Of a stretch of DNA of 64,000 bases, positions 18,612 to 27,852 are shown one piece after another. Position numbers and translations under genes: made by a program. The stretch covers positions 14,458 to 78,457 of the forward strand of contig DATIQN010000039.1 in NCBI GenBank assembly GCA_035470785.1, read 5' to 3'. The notes under the pieces were generated by a model, which was not told the DNA's origin, did no database searches, and saw nothing but the letters and a program-made list of their open reading frames with translations. The first letter of the stretch is position 1. Each line of letters begins with the position of its first letter. This DNA comes from Croceibacterium_B sp035470785 (GTDB lineage: Bacteria; Pseudomonadota; Alphaproteobacteria; Sphingomonadales; Sphingomonadaceae).

Positions 18612-19595
18612 ATGGACGCAGCGCTAGGCCAAGCCCCCCTCGCCCGCAACGCCGCCGGCTCGCTCGCCGTCGAGGCGCGCGGGCTGGTCAAGCGCTTCGA
18701 CGGCACGCTCGCGGTCGCCGGGATCGACCTCGAAGTGCCCGAGGGCGCGATCTACGGCGTGCTCGGCCCGAACGGGGCGGGCAAGACGACGATGCTGCGC
18801 ATGCTGCTCGGGATCATTGACCCCGACGAAGGCACGCGCCGCGTGCTCGGGCACGAGCGGCCGCAGGACATCGCCCGGCTGATCGGTTACCTGCCCGAAG
18901 AGCGCGGGCTCTATCCGTCGATGAAAGCCTTCGAGGCGATCGCCTTCCTCGGCGCGCTGCGCGGGTTGCCGCTTAAGGTCGGCCGCGAACGCGGGCGCGA
19001 GCTGCTCGAAAATCACGGCCTCGGCTTCGCCGCCGAGCGGCAAATCCGCCAGCTCTCGAAAGGTATGGCGCAGACAGTGCAGCTGCTCGGCACGCTGGTC
19101 CACGAGCCTCGCCTGGTGGTCCTTGACGAGCCATTTTCCGGGCTCGACGCGATCAACCAGGGCAAACTCGAACGCCTGCTGCGCGACTTGGCCGAGAAAG
19201 GCACCACCGTGATCTTCTCGACCCATGTCATCGCCCACGCCGAACGCCTGTGTGAGAACGTGGCGATCATCGCGGGAGGCAAGGTGCCCTATGCCGGCTC
19301 GGTCGACGCCGCGCGCGACCGCATCCCGCCGCAAGTTCGCCTCGAAACCCGCCACCGCGACGGCCCCTGGCGCGACGCACTGCCCGCAGGATCGCAGCAG
19401 GAAGGCAATTTCTGGAATTTCGCGCTGCCCGAAAGCGGTATCGAGCCACTGCTGCGCGCGCTGATCGAAGGCGACGCGGGCATCCTGTCGCTGTCGATCG
19501 AACGCGCCGGTTTGCACGATGCGTTCGTCGCGATCGCCGGTGAGGCCGCGGCCCGCGCGCTCGCGGAAGAAAGCCCGGCGGAGGGTCTGCAATAA
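18612..19595 (+). CDS. ABC transporter ATP-binding protein (NatA type)
   Basis: The 327-residue ATPase has Walker A GPNGAGKTT at about residues 52-60, a signature LSKGMAQ in place of the canonical LSGGQ, Walker B LVVLDEPFSGLDA and the switch H in STHVIAHAE. LSKGM variants are common in the NatA/ABC-2 subgroup. A C-terminal DUF4162-like extension follows. The stop codon TAATG overlaps the permease ATG by one base, so the two form one exporter. The long open frame upstream of 18612 is the antisense of queG and is not coding. The substrate is unknown. Confidence 0.92.
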   Translation: MDAALGQAPLARNAAGSLAVEARGLVKRFDGTLAVAGIDLEVPEGAIYGVLGPNGAGKTTMLRMLLGIIDPDEGTRRVLGHERPQDIARLIGYLPEERGLYPSMKAFEAIAFLGALRGLPLKVGRERGRELLENHGLGFAAERQIRQLSKGMAQTVQLLGTLVHEPRLVVLDEPFSGLDAINQGKLERLLRDLAEKGTTVIFSTHVIAHAERLCENVAIIAGGKVPYAGSVDAARDRIPPQVRLETRHRDGPWRDALPAGSQQEGNFWNFALPESGIEPLLRALIEGDAGILSLSIERAGLHDAFVAIAGEAAARALAEESPAEGLQ

Positions 19596-20878
19596 TGGAC
19601 GCCGTGCCCAAGTCTCGTCTGTCGCTGCTCAGCGCCGCATGGGTGATCGCCCGGCGCGATTTCACCGCGATCCTGTTCAGCCGCGCATTCTTCTTCTTCC
19701 TTCTCGGGCCGCTTTTCCCGCTGATCGTCGGCGGGCTTGCGGGAGGTATCGGCAGCGCTGTCGACCGGAGCTCGGGTCCACCGGAAATCGGCATCGCCAT
19801 GACATCGCCCGATGTCGACGCGATGCTGAGGGCACAGACGGAGCTCGAACCGGTGCTGGGGGACGACATGCCGCAGCTGCGCGTGCTTCGGCGGCTGGCG
19901 CCGGGTGAGGCTTATGACCCCCGAGCCGACCTCGACAAGCGCAAGGGCAATGTCGCGGCGGTGATAACCGGCTCGCCGGCGGCCCCGGTGCTGACCGCAC
20001 CAAATGGGCTGATAGACCTGTTTCGCGGCAACGTGAGCCTGCTTGCGGCGACTGCGCTCAAGCACGCGCCGAACGCTTATCCGGAAGTCGTCACCGTCAC
20101 GGTCGCCACAAGCGGGGCGAGCGAGAAGCGGGCGCTGCTGCGAACCGCCCAAGCCGGGCAACTGGTCCTGTTCATGCTCATCATTCTACTCGCGGGCATG
20201 GTGTTGTCGAACCTCGTTGAGGAGAAGGCCAACAAGATCATCGAAATCCTCGCCGCCGCTATCCCGCTCGACGCGCTGTTCCTCGGCAAGCTGTTCGCGA
20301 TGCTCGGCGTGTCGCTCGTCGGCGTTGCGGTGTGGGCGTCGGTCATCGGCACCCTCGTCGCACTGTCGGACACACACGTTGCGATCGCCGGCATGGCCAA
20401 CTTCCAGAACCTGACCACGCCGGGGGTGGGTTGGCCGCTGTTCTTCCTGTTCGGCGTGGCGTATTTCTCGATGGGCTACCTGCTCCTCGGGTCGATTTTC
20501 CTCGCCGTCGGCTCGATGGCAACGACCGTCCGCGAGGTGCAGACGATGTCGATGCCGGTGACTATGTCGCAGGTCTTGCTGTTCCTTTTCGCGGGATACG
20601 CGATGGCCCATCCGGGAGAGCCGGTCGAGATCGCCGCGATAGCCTTCCCGCTGAGTTCACCCTTCGCGATGCTCGCGCGGGCGGCACAAGAGCCGGCTAT
20701 CTGGCCGCACGTTCTTGCGCTCGGCTGGCAGGCGCTGTGGGTGCTGATCGCGGTTCGCCTCGGCGCCCGGTTGTTCCGCCGAAGGGTGATGAAATCGGGG
20801 CCCCAGCCGGTCAAGCGCCAGCGCGGACGTGGGCGCAAGGCGCCGGCGATTGCGGAACCGGCGGGGATTCAGGTATAG
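19595..20878 (+). CDS. ABC-2 type transporter permease (NatB type)
   Basis: A 427-residue membrane protein with one N-terminal membrane segment (AFFFFLLGPLFPLIVGGLAG), a roughly 150-residue exterior domain, and a C-terminal bundle of about five segments beginning LVLFMLIILLAGMVLSNLVEEKANKIIE. The EEKANKIIEIL motif after the second helix is diagnostic of NatB/YhaP permeases. It pairs with the ATPase immediately upstream. Family members export sodium, drugs or unknown compounds; nothing here narrows it. The C-terminal end is basic (KRQRGRGRKAP). Confidence 0.9.
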   Translation: MDAVPKSRLSLLSAAWVIARRDFTAILFSRAFFFFLLGPLFPLIVGGLAGGIGSAVDRSSGPPEIGIAMTSPDVDAMLRAQTELEPVLGDDMPQLRVLRRLAPGEAYDPRADLDKRKGNVAAVITGSPAAPVLTAPNGLIDLFRGNVSLLAATALKHAPNAYPEVVTVTVATSGASEKRALLRTAQAGQLVLFMLIILLAGMVLSNLVEEKANKIIEILAAAIPLDALFLGKLFAMLGVSLVGVAVWASVIGTLVALSDTHVAIAGMANFQNLTTPGVGWPLFFLFGVAYFSMGYLLLGSIFLAVGSMATTVREVQTMSMPVTMSQVLLFLFAGYAMAHPGEPVEIAAIAFPLSSPFAMLARAAQEPAIWPHVLALGWQALWVLIAVRLGARLFRRRVMKSGPQPVKRQRGRGRKAPAIAEPAGIQV

Positions 20879-20924
20879 CATTCGTTCAGCAACGGTTCTC
20901 GAAAACCTTCATAGAGTCAGCGCC

Positions 20925-21416
20925 ATGATCGACAAACCGCAAACCCGACGCACTGCCCTCACCTGGCTCGGTGTCGGCGCGGCAGCTTCGTTCCTTACCG
21001 CGTGCGGTTCGCCCGCACAGGCCAAGGGCTTCAAGGTTTCCTACACCGACGCCGAATGGAAGAAGCGGCTCACCAAGGCGCAGTACTATATCCTGCGCGA
21101 ACAGGGGACCGAGCCGCCGTTCAGCTCACCCCTGCTCAAAGAACACCGCAAGGGCACTTTTCTGTGCGCCGGGTGCGATAACGAACTCTATTCCTCGGCC
21201 ACCAAGTTCGAGAGCGGGACCGGTTGGCCGAGCTTCTGGCAGCCGCTGCCGGGCGCGATCGGCACGACGACCGATTTCAAGCTGGGCTATCCGCGCACCG
21301 AGGTGCACTGCGCCGATTGTGGCGGGCACCTGGGGCACGTGTTCAACGACGGCCCCAAGCCGACCGGACTGCGTTATTGCATGGACGGGGACGGGATGAA
21401 GTTCCGCCCCGCCTGA
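20925..21416 (+). CDS. msrB: Peptide-methionine (R)-S-oxide reductase, exported
   Basis: MsrB reduces methionine-R-sulfoxide in proteins. The 163-residue protein has the two zinc CxxC pairs (CAGC, CADCGGHLGHVF), the GTGWPSFWQP segment and the catalytic Cys in RYCMDG. The N-terminus TRRTALTWLGVGAAASFLTACG carries a twin arginine followed by a hydrophobic stretch ending in LTAC, so it is probably exported by Tat and possibly lipidated. A similarly exported MsrA is encoded at 34.1 kb; together they could repair periplasmic proteins. It stands 46 bases after the ABC permease and ends 7 bases before the convergent PilZ gene. Confidence 0.93.
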   Translation: MIDKPQTRRTALTWLGVGAAASFLTACGSPAQAKGFKVSYTDAEWKKRLTKAQYYILREQGTEPPFSSPLLKEHRKGTFLCAGCDNELYSSATKFESGTGWPSFWQPLPGAIGTTTDFKLGYPRTEVHCADCGGHLGHVFNDGPKPTGLRYCMDGDGMKFRPA

Positions 21417-21423
21417 CGGCGCG

Positions 21424-22083
21424 TTAGGCGTGATGTTGCTCGAGCGATATGCCTTGGGCGAGCGCGGCGATGCGCGCCAGATCGGCGAACTGGAAGGTGT
21501 TGTCGAAAACGAGGCCGTAATGCTGGCCTTTGCGCCAGCGCACCTTGGTAACGATCTCGGGCAGCACCTTGCTTGACAGCCGCAGCCGTTGATCGATCGC
21601 CAGCCGCGTGGCGCATTCGACTTGCGCGCCTTGAAGCGAGATATTTCGGATCGTCGCATCGAACCGCCCGGTCAGTCCGGCGAGCTTTGCCGGCATGTCG
21701 AGCTTGAGCCTGATCGGCCGCTTGGGCCACGTGCTGTGTCCGGAAAGGACGCGCGGCAGGTGAACCGGCAGCGCGAAGCGAAAGCCGGCGCGCCCGTCGT
21801 GCTCCCAGACCGTTTCGATCGCCAGCTCTTCGCCATTGGGCATCTCGAGCTTGAGCGCGTCGTCGCGCGGCAATGGATGAAACAGGCGCACGCTGACACC
21901 GGTGGCCGAGATGTCGCTGACGACGCACAGGAACTCGCCCGTTACCGCGGTAATCTTGCCGGTGCGGATCATCGGCGTGTAGCGACTGGCGGCGCGGTGA
22001 TCGGCGGCGGCAGCCGCCGGAGCGGGTAGAACCCCCATGCCTAGATTTTCGTTGGCCGAAAGCGCCATTTGCAAACTTCCCAT
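21424..22083 (-). CDS. Tandem PilZ domain protein
   Basis: The 219-residue protein appears to hold two PilZ-like beta-barrel units, one around residues 34-105 (SRYTPMIRTG, then VVSDISATGVSVRL) and one around 118-205 (RPIRLKLDMPA, then ATIRNISLQGAQVECA). PilZ domains bind cyclic di-GMP through an RxxxR...(D/N)xSxxG pattern; here the second residues match (DISATG, NISLQG) but the arginine motif is only partial, so nucleotide binding is uncertain. The 35-residue N-terminal tail is Ala/Pro-rich. No partner gene is adjacent. Confidence 0.85.
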   Translation of the reverse strand: MGSLQMALSANENLGMGVLPAPAAAAADHRAASRYTPMIRTGKITAVTGEFLCVVSDISATGVSVRLFHPLPRDDALKLEMPNGEELAIETVWEHDGRAGFRFALPVHLPRVLSGHSTWPKRPIRLKLDMPAKLAGLTGRFDATIRNISLQGAQVECATRLAIDQRLRLSSKVLPEIVTKVRWRKGQHYGLVFDNTFQFADLARIAALAQGISLEQHHA

Positions 22084-22208
22084 TCCCGGCGCCCTTTGCC
22101 GGCTAGTCCCGGTCCGATGTTTGCCCGAATTTGCCTGCGGAAGTGCTAATAATGCCTTCGCAGTTTACCCTATCCTTTGAATCAAGAGTTTAGCGCTGTT
22201 GAGTGCCG

Positions 22209-23402
22209 TCAGCCCCACCCTCGCTCGAGGAAGCGTGTGGCGCAGCCGGCGAGAAAGGCTGCGCCGCGCGGCAGGACCGTTTCGTCGACCATCATCCGGT
22301 TCGAGTGAATCGAGCAGCAGTGACGCCAGTCGGCGCCGGCTTCGGCCACGCCGAGGAAGGCCATCATCCCGGGCACCTTGGCAATCACGTAAGAGAAGTC
22401 CTCCGCGCCCATAATCGGTGCCGGCAAGTGCATGAAAACGCCCTCCGGCAGCGCCGTCGCCACGGCTTCGGCCAGTGCCACGGCGCGCGCGTCGTTGACC
22501 GTGGGCGGAAAGCCTTCGGTAATCGTCACTTCCGCTGTGCAATCGTGCGCTGCGGCGATGTGCTCCGCAACGCGGTGGATAGCCTCGCGCACCGCGGCAC
22601 GCCGATCGGGTGTGAGCGTGCGGATCGTGCCCTTCAGCCGGGCACGATCGGGAATCACGTTGTGCGCGCTCCCCGAATCCATTTGCGTGACGGTGACGAC
22701 AACCGCTTCCGCAGCGTCGAACTGCCGCGTGACCATCGTCTGCATCGCCAGCACGATCTCGCAGGCGACCGGCACAGGATCGCGCGTATCGTGCGGCATC
22801 GAGGCATGGCCGCCGCGGCCGACGACGGCGATCTCGAGCATGTCGGCGGAGGCGAGCAAGGTGCCCGCGCGGCTGCCGATCATCCCGTGCGGCGCATTGG
22901 GCATGATGTGCAGGGCAAAAGCGGCCTCGGGCAACGGATCGAGCAGTCCGTCGTCGAGCATGAAGCGCGCTCCGTGGAAGCCTTCTTCGCCCGGCTGGAA
23001 CATGAAGCGGACTTCCCCGGACAACTCGCCGGCGCGGTTTGAAAGGATGCGCGCCGCGCCCGCAAGCATCGCAGTGTGCGTATCGTGCCCGCAGGCGTGC
23101 ATCCGGCCCGACAGCGTCGAGGCGAAGGGCAGACCCGTTTCCTCGTCCATCGGGAGCGCGTCCATGTCGCCGCGCAGCAGCACGCTGCGCCCTGCCTTGC
23201 CGGCGTTGAGGACTGCGACCGCGCCGGTGCATGAGGGCCCTTCACGCCATTGGAGCGGCAAGTCGGCGAGCTCCGCGCGCACCTTGGCCAGCGTACGGGG
23301 CGTTTCGAGGCCGAGCTCGGGCTCAGCGTGGATCGCGCGGCGCAGCGCGGTAATGCGGCCGGCGATACCGCGGGCGTCTTCGAGCAGGGCTTCGGTCAGC
23401 AT
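22209..23402 (-). CDS. M20 family metallo-amidohydrolase
   Basis: A 397-residue member of the M20D amidohydrolase family (hippurate/IAA-amino-acid/N-acyl-amino-acid hydrolases). Metal-binding motifs are clear: MHACGHDTHTAML near residue 95, QPGEEGFHGAR, ALHIMPNAP and GAEDFSYV near the end. Such enzymes remove acyl or aryl groups from amino acids; specificity is not visible. I choose the ATG at 23402, where the homology (MLTEALLEDARGIAGRI) begins, over the upstream start in the open frame. It follows the flippase gene by 19 bases on the same strand and may be co-transcribed with it. Confidence 0.92.
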   Translation of the reverse strand: MLTEALLEDARGIAGRITALRRAIHAEPELGLETPRTLAKVRAELADLPLQWREGPSCTGAVAVLNAGKAGRSVLLRGDMDALPMDEETGLPFASTLSGRMHACGHDTHTAMLAGAARILSNRAGELSGEVRFMFQPGEEGFHGARFMLDDGLLDPLPEAAFALHIMPNAPHGMIGSRAGTLLASADMLEIAVVGRGGHASMPHDTRDPVPVACEIVLAMQTMVTRQFDAAEAVVVTVTQMDSGSAHNVIPDRARLKGTIRTLTPDRRAAVREAIHRVAEHIAAAHDCTAEVTITEGFPPTVNDARAVALAEAVATALPEGVFMHLPAPIMGAEDFSYVIAKVPGMMAFLGVAEAGADWRHCCSIHSNRMMVDETVLPRGAAFLAGCATRFLERGWG

Positions 23403-23421
23403 CGTGCCAATCCTCAGGTTA

Positions 23422-24768
23422 TCATAACGCCGGATCGACGGCCGGCGGTGATTTGTCGCTTTGTCCAAGAGTGTAGCGCGCCAGGGCGCCCAGCGTGAGA
23501 TATCCCACCGCCCCGCCGAGCGCGACCGCCCAGGCTATACCGTGGACCCCATAGGGATGCACCCAGGCTGCCAACGCGATGGCGGCCGCCACGACGGCTA
23601 CGAAGCGCGCGGTGAGCGAATACTGCGGGTGGCCGGTCGCGTGCAGCACCGGCTCGAAGGCAACCGCAGCGAGCTCGAAGCTGGCGGCAATTGCCAGCGG
23701 CACGAGCAGGCTGCCCCCGCCGCGAAAGGCATCGCCACCGAGCACGTCCATCAAGGTGCCGCCGAGCAGCACGGCAAGAAGGACCACGATTAATCCACCC
23801 ACGCCGGCGAACATCGTCGTCCGATAGGCAAGACGGCGAAACTCGTGCGCTTGGGAGGCGACCCTGGCGCGCGAGATCTCGGCATAGACGGCGCGGGTCA
23901 GCATGCCCGCCAGTTTGCCGAGGCTTTGCGCCAGCTGACGCGCGAGGCGGAACAGGCCGGCCGACTTGGTGCCGACGAAGAAACCGACCGCGAGCAGCGG
24001 GCCTTGCTTGAGCAGCGCATCGAGCGTCGCCCCTGCGTAGGTAACCCAGAAGAACCGTGTGATCCGCGGATTCTCCCGCAGAGCACGGCGCCAGCCACCG
24101 AGGTGCGCGAGGCGAACCGCCTGCGGGCAAAGGCGCTTTGCCATGAACCAGTAGAGCGCTGCTTCGATGAGGTCGATCGCCGCCCATGCAATGAGAAAGC
24201 GAGCAAGGCTCGGTCCGGTCAGCCAGATCGCCACTGCCGCGACGAGGCGTCCGGACGGCACGACTGCTTCGACGTAGGTCGCAACGTCGAACCGGTCGAG
24301 TGCCCGGACGATTCCCGTCGGTGCCGACACGAGCGCCCACACGGCCGCGACGTTGAACCAGAATGCTGTCTGGATCAGCTGGTGATTGAGATGCAGCAGA
24401 TGGCTGAAATGGAAGAACACGATGTAGGCGAGAATCGTCCCGAAGACGGCTCCCGCGACATCGAGGAAGCCTGCAAAAAGGCTGAGGCGGCCGAACGCCG
24501 CCCAGTCCTCGCCATGAACGTGCTCGGCGCCGTAGCGCACGACCATCCGCCAGGTTTCGAACCCGGCGATCGCAATCAGCGCCTGCGAGGTGCCGAAGAT
24601 CAGCGAGAAGTGGCCGAAGGCTTTGAGGCCCAGCGAACGCGTGAGAATGGCGATGTAGACAAGGCTGAGGATGCCGCCGACGCTTCGGCCGCCGAGGAGC
24701 CAGGCCGTATTCGCGACGATCCGCGCCAGGGGGGACTGCTCGCGGAGGCCGTTGCGCGCGGTAACCAT
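23422..24768 (-). CDS. Polysaccharide/lipid flippase (Wzx-like, MOP superfamily)
   Basis: A 448-residue polytopic protein with about 12-14 hydrophobic segments. The N-terminal LARIVANTAWLLGGRSVGGILSL followed by TRSLGLKAFGHFSLIFG is characteristic of Wzx/oligosaccharide flippases, which move undecaprenyl- or lipid-linked glycans across the inner membrane. The ATG at 24768 opens divergently from the nucleotidyltransferase at 24864, with a 95-base gap that must contain both promoters. No polymerase or glycosyltransferase is nearby; its neighbours are head-group and lipid enzymes, suggesting a lipid-linked cargo other than a classic O-unit. Confidence 0.88.
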   Translation of the reverse strand: MVTARNGLREQSPLARIVANTAWLLGGRSVGGILSLVYIAILTRSLGLKAFGHFSLIFGTSQALIAIAGFETWRMVVRYGAEHVHGEDWAAFGRLSLFAGFLDVAGAVFGTILAYIVFFHFSHLLHLNHQLIQTAFWFNVAAVWALVSAPTGIVRALDRFDVATYVEAVVPSGRLVAAVAIWLTGPSLARFLIAWAAIDLIEAALYWFMAKRLCPQAVRLAHLGGWRRALRENPRITRFFWVTYAGATLDALLKQGPLLAVGFFVGTKSAGLFRLARQLAQSLGKLAGMLTRAVYAEISRARVASQAHEFRRLAYRTTMFAGVGGLIVVLLAVLLGGTLMDVLGGDAFRGGGSLLVPLAIAASFELAAVAFEPVLHATGHPQYSLTARFVAVVAAAIALAAWVHPYGVHGIAWAVALGGAVGYLTLGALARYTLGQSDKSPPAVDPAL

Positions 24769-24863
24769 CTCTCCCCGCTGTGGCCGAGCGCGCCGCGCCT
24801 TGCAAGCATCGCGGTCGCTGCGGCATTGCCACCTTCACCAGCGGACCGTAGAGCCCGTGCCGC

Positions 24864-25595
24864 ATGATCGAACAGGCCATCGTTCTCAGCGCCGGGCAAG
24901 GATCGCGGTTGCTTCCGGTCACCGCGACAATTCCCAAGTGTCTCGTCGAGGTCGGCGGCCAAACCCTGCTCGAGCGCCAGTTGGTGGCCTTGGCGACGGC
25001 AGGCCTGAAGCGCGCGCTGGTGGTGACGGGATATCGCCACGAGCAGGTCGATGAAGCGTTACGCCGGCCGCAGCCGCTCGAGGTCGAAACTCGCTTCAAT
25101 CCGTTCTGGGGAGTCGCCAGCAGCGTCGGCAGCGTGTGGATCGCCCGCGACCGGCTGCAGGCGCCGTTCTGCCTGCTCAACGGCGACACGCTGTTCGATC
25201 CGGAGATTGTCGCGGCCGCGCTGGTATCGCGCGGCGCAGGACTCGGTCTGGTGGTCGAGCCGATCGCCGCAGCCTCGTATGACGACATGCTCGTTCGCGC
25301 CGACGGCGGCGCGGTTCGCGCGGTTTCCAAATCCCTGCCGGAGAGGGAGGCGACACACCGCTCGCTCGGACTCGTCCTGGCAGCACAGGGTTATGCCGAT
25401 TATACCCTCGAGCTCGAAGCGCTCATCGCCGAGCGCAACGGCGCGGGCGCTTACCATCATGATATCCTCGATCGGTTGGCGCGACGCCTACCGGTCGCCG
25501 CGATCGAACGCAGCGCCGGATTCTGGCAGGAAGTTGACCGGCCCGAGGATATCGCCGTCTGGCGCACCGAGCACGAGCCGGGTTTCAACGGTTAG
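24864..25595 (+). CDS. NTP-transferase family protein, LicC/phosphoalcohol cytidylyltransferase-like
   Basis: The 243-residue protein has the nucleotidyltransferase start AIVLSAGQGSRLLPVTATIP followed by KCLVEVGGQTLLERQL, the metal-binding LLNGDTLFDPEI and a C-terminal EVDRPEDIAVW. The FNPFWGVASSVGSVW segment resembles phosphocholine cytidylyltransferase (LicC) and inositol-1-phosphate cytidylyltransferase rather than hexose enzymes. I therefore infer activation of a phospho-alcohol to a CDP-alcohol. Its 3' end overlaps the convergent CDP-alcohol phosphotransferase by 4 bases, the enzyme that would consume such a product. Confidence 0.82.
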   Translation: MIEQAIVLSAGQGSRLLPVTATIPKCLVEVGGQTLLERQLVALATAGLKRALVVTGYRHEQVDEALRRPQPLEVETRFNPFWGVASSVGSVWIARDRLQAPFCLLNGDTLFDPEIVAAALVSRGAGLGLVVEPIAAASYDDMLVRADGGAVRAVSKSLPEREATHRSLGLVLAAQGYADYTLELEALIAERNGAGAYHHDILDRLARRLPVAAIERSAGFWQEVDRPEDIAVWRTEHEPGFNG

Positions 25596-26716
25596 GCGTC
25601 CGCCAGCCAGGAGGTGACCAGGAGTCCGCGCCGCTTGCGGGCGAGGGCCTGGAAAAGCCGAATGAGGTGCACCAGGCAACTCACGGCAGTCCACACCGCG
25701 ACCGCGACGATGCCGAGATCCGGCCGGCCGAACACCAGCGCGACGAACAAGATCACCATGTTGGGGTTGCGCCGCGCGGTGACCAGCCGGAAGCGGCTGT
25801 CGAAGCGCTCCCACACGTGGATGTGAATCCCGCCGAACGAAGTGATGAAGGCGCCCTCGATCGCCCGCTGGACCAAATAGCCGGCGAAGATCGATCCCTC
25901 GACCCACCAGAACAGGCTGTCGGACAGCGCCAGGCCGACATGCGCGAGCCCGGTTGCCCAGAACCACCACCAAAACGGCGGATGCACGAGATCGAGACCG
26001 TGGTCGAACACGTTGCCCCACCAGCTCGAGGTAATCGTGCACCGCGCGAGCTTTCCGTCGACTGTGTCGAGCACCATGAACACGAGGCCGAGCGCCAGCC
26101 CCAGCCAATAATGCCCGAAGGCGAACGCGATGGTGGCGGCGAGGCACAGGACCGATCCGACTGCTGTCACGGTGTTTGGACTCAGCCCGAGCCAGGCGGC
26201 CAGCCGGGTGAGCCACAGCGCCCATTCCGGCCACAGGTACTTGGTGAGGAGATCGGTCACTCCCTTGTAGGCGCCGACATAGCTCGCCCGCTCAATCGCC
26301 CGCAGGGTGTCGGGGCGCAGCTCCATCAGGAAAGGCCGCTCGCGCTTGCGCAGAGCCCGGTTCTCGATCGCGCCGCCGTCCTCGTAAGCGGTCAATTCGA
26401 AGCGCTCCGGCTCGTTCGGGGCCGCTCCCTCGCGCATCGCCTGGCGCATCAGTGCCGCCTCGTGCTCGTCGCGAGCGTGGGCGAGCGCGGGGACCCCACG
26501 GAGCGTCAGGACCAGCCCCGGATGGCGGGCAACGTGGCCGAACCAGGCGGGATCCGCAGCGACGTCCGCGTTGGCGAGCAGCACCGGCACGCCGCGGCCG
26601 CCAAGTCCGGCGTTGCGGGCGATGCGCCCGTTGCGTTCGGCCATGGCCAGGCCCCAAAGGCGCGTCGGATTGGCGCCGACGGTTTCCAAGGCAAGTGCAG
26701 GCTCAGCGTGAATCAT
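25592..26716 (-). CDS. CDP-alcohol phosphatidyltransferase with N-terminal extension
   Basis: The C-terminal half carries the complete family motif, DG-x2-AR-x8-G-x3-D-x3-D, at about residues 220-242 (DGKLARCTITSS, then WWGNVFDHGLD), surrounded by six or so hydrophobic segments. This integral membrane enzyme transfers a phospho-alcohol from a CDP-alcohol to a lipid or polyol acceptor. The first ~120 residues (VLLANADVAADPAWF, then LVLTLRGVPALAHARDE) look like a degenerate nucleotidyltransferase lobe lacking the GxGxR loop, reminiscent of the two-domain inositol-phosphate enzymes of archaea. I use ATG 26716; a GTG at 26776 would add 20 residues. Confidence 0.88.
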   Translation of the reverse strand: MIHAEPALALETVGANPTRLWGLAMAERNGRIARNAGLGGRGVPVLLANADVAADPAWFGHVARHPGLVLTLRGVPALAHARDEHEAALMRQAMREGAAPNEPERFELTAYEDGGAIENRALRKRERPFLMELRPDTLRAIERASYVGAYKGVTDLLTKYLWPEWALWLTRLAAWLGLSPNTVTAVGSVLCLAATIAFAFGHYWLGLALGLVFMVLDTVDGKLARCTITSSWWGNVFDHGLDLVHPPFWWWFWATGLAHVGLALSDSLFWWVEGSIFAGYLVQRAIEGAFITSFGGIHIHVWERFDSRFRLVTARRNPNMVILFVALVFGRPDLGIVAVAVWTAVSCLVHLIRLFQALARKRRGLLVTSWLADA

Positions 26717-26835
26717 GCGGCGAGAGCGCTTACGGTCCCCTTTCAAGTTCGGCAACGGCACACTAAATTGGCGCACGGGCGAGGAAGGGAAATTACCTAG
26801 TCACCGTGCGCCGCACGGCGCTAGACTTCAATCAG

Positions 26836-27852
26836 ATGAGCCATCCCATCAAGACCTTTGACAGCTTGCCGCAAGCTTTGCGCGGAGCGGTGCCCCTGGG
26901 CGGCATTGGCGGCAGCGAACCGCGCGCGGTTCCGCTGGTGGGTGTCATTCGCAACCCGCGCAGCTTTCGCAACAAGGGCCTGGCGCCTGAACAGGCCGCG
27001 CAGGCTGAAGTGATCATCGAGACAACTTTCAAGCGCAAAGAACTGTTCGAAGTCCTCGCCCGATTCGCCGATGCCGGGATCGACTTCCTGGCGATCGACG
27101 GCGGCGATGGCACCGTGCGCGACGTATTGACTTGCGGCGCCTCGGTCTTCGGCGACGACTGGCCGCCGCTCATCGTCATGCCCAAGGGCAAGACCAACGC
27201 GCTGGCCGCCGACCTCGGTCTTTCGCCGCTGTGGGACCTCGATCGCGCACTCGAGCGGGCGAACGCCGGCAGGTTCGCGCGCCGCCGGACGCTCGTCGTG
27301 GCCGAAGCCGCGGACCCAAGCGCGCGAGTTCAAGGCTTCATGCTCGGCGCCGGTGTGTTCACCCGATCAATCAGCCTCGGCCAGTCGGCGCACCGCTGGG
27401 GCGCGTTCAACGCGCTGGCAGTGCTGGTGACGACATTCTGGTCGCTCGCGCAGGCGTTCTTCGCCGGCAGCGGCAACGGCTGGCGAAAGAAGACGGGGAT
27501 CCGGCTGACCGACGACCTCGGCAATCCGATCGCGGGTGGCGCCGAACAACGCTACATCTTCCTCTCGTCGACCCTGCAAAATTTCCCCATGGGACTCAAA
27601 CCGTTCGGCGCGATACGCGAGGGTCTTAAGTTCGTTGTTCTCGACCGCCCGGAGCGTAAGAGCTTGCTGCAAGTTCCCCGAATCGCGTTCGGCCGGCAGC
27701 CACGCGATCCCGAGAGGCTCGGCTATCATTGGGGCGTTCCGGACAGCTACCTCATGACGCTGGAAGACCGTTTCATCCTCGATGGCGAGGCGTTTCCGGC
27801 CGGCGCTTACCGGGTTTCGCAAGGCCCCGAGCTGCGCTTCGTGGTTCCGTGA
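26836..27852 (+). CDS. Diacylglycerol/sphingoid-base kinase family protein
   Basis: The 338-residue protein has the lipid kinase catalytic signature DFLAIDGGDGTVRDVLT (GGDGT at about residues 89-93) and the VIRNPRSFRNKG start in place of the usual NP-x-(S/A)G, plus VMPKGKTNALAADLGLS corresponding to the PxGTxN(D)xA loop. Related enzymes phosphorylate diacylglycerol, sphingoid bases or other lipid alcohols with ATP. It reads away from the CDP-alcohol phosphotransferase with a ~120-base promoter gap, and its TGA overlaps the GTG of the next gene. GTG 26806 is an alternative start. Confidence 0.88.
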   Translation: MSHPIKTFDSLPQALRGAVPLGGIGGSEPRAVPLVGVIRNPRSFRNKGLAPEQAAQAEVIIETTFKRKELFEVLARFADAGIDFLAIDGGDGTVRDVLTCGASVFGDDWPPLIVMPKGKTNALAADLGLSPLWDLDRALERANAGRFARRRTLVVAEAADPSARVQGFMLGAGVFTRSISLGQSAHRWGAFNALAVLVTTFWSLAQAFFAGSGNGWRKKTGIRLTDDLGNPIAGGAEQRYIFLSSTLQNFPMGLKPFGAIREGLKFVVLDRPERKSLLQVPRIAFGRQPRDPERLGYHWGVPDSYLMTLEDRFILDGEAFPAGAYRVSQGPELRFVVP

